Shown: piece after piece, positions 58,996-64,000 of the stretch
Position numbering within the stretch: the stretch's first letter is position 1
Layout: each line of letters starts with the position of its first letter
NCBI GenBank assembly: GCA_035578175.1
Contig: JAQMRL010000001.1
Coordinates: 54,893,553 to 54,957,552, forward strand
Source: Catonia carolina
Taxonomy: Eukaryota > Arthropoda > Insecta > Hemiptera > Achilidae
Length of the DNA: 64,000 nt
Reading direction: 5' to 3'
Notes under the pieces: generated by a model
Told to the model about the DNA's origin: nothing
Databases searched by the model: none
Seen by the model: only the letters and a program-made list of their open reading frames with translations
Made by a program: the position numbers and the translations under genes

Positions 58996-60704
58996 CCATC
59001 GTTTTGATTGTCAAATATCTCGTCGCCTTACAACGTACTTCACTGCTTATCCAAGTCTTCCTTCCCCCTAAGCAATGAGATATTGCTGTCATATTATCTT
59101 CTTACTTTAGCGACAATCCACTCACTTATTTGTTAATATAAACAAAGCTCGAATGAATCATTTACTTCCATATTTTCCATTCCTAAGGGAATTTTTATAA
59201 TAATTTATCCCAAGATATGACGCTACCATAACGATGTATACAAATTAAAATACATTTCTGTATTTACGAAAACTTATTTCTTTTTAAAAAGCACAAAAAT
59301 AAATACTTCATATAAAATATATAAAAAAAATATATATACTTCATATTACCGTCTTGTTAAATTAATTTCTGCCATAACGTTTTTAAAATTTCATCTGTAA
59401 TATATCACTTTAGGAAATATATTCAACTATTAACAAATATATATATTATATGTACAATATTAACAAATATTATACATCAAATATAATATTTCACTTTAGG
59501 GGAAAATAAAATAAACTTTTATTGCCACGTAAAATAGTATTATCTACTTTATATTATTATATAACGTGTCAAATTATGGGTTTGGTATTTTGAAGTTATG
59601 GTACTACAACAAAAAAAGGGGCTGACCAGGGATTAGTAGTTTGGAGTGGTCAATTGCAAAAACCTTGTCCAGGACAGCTATATCTATTACTAATTAATTG
59701 TCAAAAATAGATTAATTTTCTTCATGAAAACTTCACTTTCACACGTCTTCTAACTGTTTTTATTGGTTAATTAAAAGTTAATAATAGAAGAAACGGTGGG
59801 TCTCCGAGTAAAACCTAGATGCTTTAAAAAGTTTAAACGATGCATACTAGCTGCACCTTTGGTCTCACTCGAAATCAGATCAGCAGCCTGTTCGGGGACT
59901 TTTAAAATAATTAGTAAATTTAATCAACCAGAAGTTAAAAATCAGATAACAATTTTAAATAAAATTTTTTTGGGTTATTGGGAAAAATATATTATCAATA
60001 AATAACAAATTTAAATAAATAAATAAATATCCATAAAAAAATTGTGTAGCTTACATGAAAGGCATAGGTTTAACAGAGTTGTTCAATGTATGGATTCTGT
60101 ATAGGTAGTACCATTGTAAGCTACGTTATTCAATGGATCTACATCACGTAACTTACAAATGACCGTTGGGTATTGTAAAAAGTGCAGACATTTAAAAAGA
60201 ACATTTTTACTTTTACTACTTCAAATCTCATAAATACTGCGTAACAGATATAGTATTAAAAGAAAACATCGTTCATGCTGTGAAATATTCATAGTTTTAA
60301 AACATTTTATTGAAATGCATCTATATACTTTAATGTAAGACCATATTGAGTTAGTTTATATAACAGTTTTACAAAAAATAAAATATATTCAAGGTTTGTT
60401 TTCAAGGTACATTTACCTGAGGGTCACAAATATCTTCATGCTTAAATATAAACCCTATCAAGCGTGATATGAAATCAAAGAGGTCGAGGACTGAGACGCC
60501 TGTGGAGCGAAATTTTTATCAACATTCATAATTTCTTGTGTGTTGACCTAACACGAATATTACAATGTATTTATTTCTAGTACTGCAGTAAGTATAATTT
60601 TTCTGTTGTAATACGTATTGAATGTATCAATGAATAATTTTATAATATCATACTACTTATTATGTATCACATCATGCTTATTATTTATTATACTTAATGC
60701 CACA
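58996..60704. other. AT-rich noncoding DNA
   Basis: No repeat or gene was recognised with confidence. Confidence 0.4.
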
Positions 60705-60830
60705 CCAATTGCGTTTTGGTAATCCTAACTTGCTTCTTTGTCATGGATCCCTGGTTCGATTCCTTGTCAGGTCTGACATTTTTCAATTTTTTTAAATTTT
60801 CGCCCAATAAATAAATAAAGAAGAGCATAA
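60705..60830 (+). repeat. Degraded SINE family B copy
   Basis: CTGGTTCGATTCCTTGTCAG then GTCTGACATTTTTCA matches the B box and following words of family B (GTTCGATTCCCGGTCAGG then TCTGGCATTTTG). The A-box half is eroded and the tail is AT-rich. Confidence 0.6.
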
Positions 60831-63692
60831 ACTGTGTTTTTAAATTCAGGTAGGTGATAAGAAAATGTGATAAATATTTATATTATACATTAGCCAAATC
60901 AAAATTACTGCAGAATAAAATAAACTGCAAAATAAGTAAACAGCTATATAATATGTCTATTACAAAAATTAATTGTACATAAACCCAATAATAATTATGT
61001 GCTAAGACCCAAGTTCTCTTGGCGGTCTTCAGAAGTTCTTTTTCTTTATTTTATCTTTCTAATTTTTTATTTGTTCATAAACTATTCGTTCATGGAATTT
61101 TCTATAATTTACAGTAGACCCACATCTCAAACATTTCAAATTTTGTTCACTGTATCTTTGTAAGAATATATGTCTACAGACAAGAAATCTAAATACATAA
61201 CAGCACAATAATTGAATTTTTAATGGTATCCTTATGCTACCTGTTAGTACTGCAACTTTCTTAATCATGATTTAGCATGATATTCTAATCTATCAAGCCA
61301 GATCTCAACTCTCATCTACCCAGCATTACTATTTTTAGTGTTTTACAGTCTCTATAATAAAATATTGTATTTTACTATAAATTATATGGTTCGTTTTAGT
61401 TTTACTAATGACTAACCATTTGGGTTTTTGTATTAGATGTAGCTCCATTTGTATGATGGAGTCATCACCATACATTACGTTATTTAGAAAATCAGTAATA
61501 CCCTTGAATAGTTTATTTATACCGTTTGTTCGATCTTCCAGAGCTTCACTGCATAATTGTTTCTTAGTATAAATAAAAAAGAAGTCGAGGGGGTACTTAT
61601 CCCTGTCGCACAGTTCTCATGATAAATACCTCCTCCGATAATTGTCCGTGTATTTTTTGTGGTGTATATATAAATTTTGTGAAGGTTTTGTAAATAGGTA
61701 ATAAAAATTATTGAAATTTACCTTTCTCGTATTTCTATTAAAGATACGTAAATTTATTAATTATTTGCTTTTTCTGCCGGTTTTTTAATTTAAAAAAATA
61801 TTCCTTCTGGAGGAAATATATTTCACGTAATGATTTACTTTTGCAAAAAAAAATCATCATGAAAAATATGTATTTTGATTAAAACATACATAAAACTATA
61901 CTGTATCCATGAAATAATAATATATCACAAAGGTGTGAGAAAATATTTCGACTGTGTTACTTTGAAATAAATGCATAATAGTAACAGTTCGTAACATATT
62001 TAAGCCTACATTATATTTAAAGTTGTTGTTTAAGCACGCGTGTTCAAGAGTTGTAAGGTTTAGTCCGACAAGATTGATTTGAAGCGATTGCTTTGAAGAA
62101 ACGACTCATATGAATAAAATGAACATGACATTGCGACAGTTTGTCGTGACAAGTTTAAATGTCACGTCATTAGGATAACGCATTTAACGTGTGAACATCT
62201 ACACAAACATGAATACTCACTAACATAGTATATTTTATACTATTTGTACTTATGTACCTACATATTATCCTGGTTTACATAAATTAAAAGTTATAAAATT
62301 ATTATTACGTTATGATACAGTATTAAGTAAGCCTAATATTAATCATAAAGTTAGTTAGCTAAACGGGAAATATACAGTTGGCTATATGAGAAATTCAAAT
62401 TTTTTAATTTTTAATGATTAAACGTTAAAAAATTAAGGTTTATTGCAGTAATTGGCGGAGACTTACATAATACATTATCTCTCAAAAAAAATAAAGAACC
62501 CCGTCCATTACTCTTTGAAATATAATTCATGAACCCCTACCACTACACATAATATAATATTTATTACAATATTAAATACTAAATAATTACTTATTGAAAT
62601 AAAATAAAATAAAATATAAAAGTTTATGTGAAATAAAAAAAAATATTTAATATAAATAAACCAAGTTTCCTCGAAGGGAAAATTTAGAGTGAATGAAAAA
62701 TATAGTACCTAATATAAAAAAGTAAAAGTGTACACACTCACACAAATAACAAGCAATATAATTATGCAAAACATCTCAACGAAAACGCGCTTCCGCCTTG
62801 GCCTTGGAACTACAATTTCAAAGAAGTCTTCGGCAGCGGTCGTGGCCAAAACCAAATAAGCAAAAATTTTAAATAGTACTTTAGTTGTTTAAGTTATAGA
62901 TTCACTTCAAGTAGAATACTTCAAGTACGACCAACAACACAAAGAACGAAGAGTAGTTGCAGAATAACCATCCAGTGTGGGAACTTATATCACAATTGCG
63001 GAAAGTTTGTGTACTTGGGACATATTCTTTGAAGTGGCCATTAAAAAGTCTTCCAGCTCGTATTGAAAGGAACCTTTAAAGGTCAGTATGATATTGGTAA
63101 GCGATTAGTGGTCTGGTTGAGAACCATAAGGTATTCCCAGTACTGAGGAGTTTTTCCATTTAGCAAGATGTAGGAAAGAGTACACCGTGATGATAGCTAA
63201 CGTTATGGGCACCTGACATCGCAAATGATTGGGGAGAGTTAAAAAGAAAGAGAGGGATGTAGATTCTGGTTGTAAGTTGTTTTAAAGCAAATTTTTTAGT
63301 ATTACTTTATTTATTAAATATAGTAAGGAAATAATAAAAAATACATATATTAGAATGCGTTTCTACAGAAACCCACATATTTGTGTTTAATTAAACAACC
63401 AAGAAAACACATTTTTTCTCCATTATAATAAATATTTTCTGTTCTCATAAATTATTTAATTTTACTTAAAATATGGACGAACCTTGCAGATTTTATAAAA
63501 TTTATCATTCAAACCAAAAAAGAAAAAAATTAAATCATAATGCACCAACTCACGCTGTGTAAACAGTGCAATGCAGCATTCATCTCATACACATTTAATG
63601 TGTTGTAGGGAAGACACGGGTAGAAGTTACGTAAGAGTACAGAGTTAAACAAATTTATTCACTCTTCCTCATTTAACATAAAGCAGAATTGA
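60831..63692. other. Long AT-rich noncoding stretch
   Basis: No recognisable repeat family or gene. A 69-codon minus frame at 61268-61059 has no convincing motif. Confidence 0.4.
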
Positions 63693-63716
63693 TTAATTAA
63701 TTAATTAATTAATTAA
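63693..63716. repeat. (TTAA)n microsatellite
   Basis: Six uninterrupted TTAA units preceded by GA. Confidence 0.95.
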
Positions 63717-64000
63717 CTTAGATCCTTTTACTTACAACAGCAGTAAGATAACGTAAGGAATAATAAATTTTATGTTCAAAACTGTCACTAATGGTTCAAA
63801 AAACTAAATTGCTCAAACAAGGAGTTTAATAATTAATGATAAATTTAGTTAAAAAATTTGCTAAGCATTGTTTTTAACATATTTATAATCTATTTATTAT
63901 TTTCACAAAAGGTTGCAGGAAAAACGGTTAAACAAGTTCAATCCTTTGTTTTAAGCGAATGAACTTGCGTAAAAATCATTGAAATAATTTAGGAAATAAT
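63717..64000. other. AT-rich noncoding DNA
   Basis: No recognisable feature to the end of the window. Confidence 0.4.

Noticed and set aside
60420..60530. Jockey C-terminal remnant (reads RGRGLRRLWSE)
   Set aside because: Only about 10 residues resemble RRRLRRLWSRD, with no supporting block upstream or 3' UTR match.

Overview
This is an AT-rich, gene-poor stretch of animal nuclear DNA, most likely from an insect. The evidence is the mixture of Jockey-, RTE- and R1/I-type non-LTR retrotransposon remnants, several tRNA-headed SINE families and one solo LTR. I could not support any host protein-coding gene, structural RNA gene or CRISPR array. The species cannot be fixed from sequence alone; one SINE family (called D here) recalls a 3' domain I remember from hemimetabolous insects, which is weak evidence.

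The centrepiece is a full-length Jockey-clade LINE (J1) at 21276-25463 on the + strand. It is inserted into an older SINE (family C) and bounded by a perfect 10-bp target-site duplication (TTTTATGCGG). It has a 5' UTR, ORF1 with zinc knuckles, ORF2 with apurinic-type endonuclease and reverse transcriptase, a start/stop overlap between the two ORFs, AATAAA and a short poly(A). Both ORFs are broken: ORF1 by a frameshift and a lost knuckle cysteine, ORF2 by an internal deletion just after the YADD catalytic box.

Around it lies a graveyard of 5'-truncated LINE tails, recognisable because almost all keep only the C-terminal end of ORF2. Jockey-like tails are at 2685-3058, 13018-13380, 18596-18890 (-), 19275-19912 (-) and 34280-34995. 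RTE-like or unassigned tails are at 1320-1480 (-), 3480-3710, 3765-4035, 7556-7760 (-), 7960-8690, 9665-9800, 12289-12490, 15545-15725, 17096-17470 (-), 17931-18330, 20582-20830 (-) and 56215-57870 (-). An R1/I-like tail is at 43345-44090 (-). Three very short insertions of 31-79 bp, each with a target duplication, sit inside older LINE tails.

Four SINE families are visible. A has a tRNA head and a tail like GCGACTGTAAATAAACTAAA. B has a tRNA head and the tail motif CAGTCNGACGTTAAA. C has a tRNA head and a body of about 200 bp. D is about 385 bp with no tRNA head I can recognise; it is present six times and has a conserved AGCC-TTTC-GGCT hairpin near its 3' end. A solo LTR of 698 bp with a 4-bp target duplication lies at 55095-55792 (- orientation by its TATA box).

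The rest is AT-rich intergenic or intronic DNA, with a few C-rich islands (26.03, 28.44-29.06, 33.70-34.02, 41.49-41.88, 58.58-58.99 kb). These could be promoter-proximal DNA or decayed LINE sequence. Nothing here forms a host pathway: the interplay is LINE enzymes mobilising SINEs and truncated LINE copies, with insertions landing in earlier insertions.
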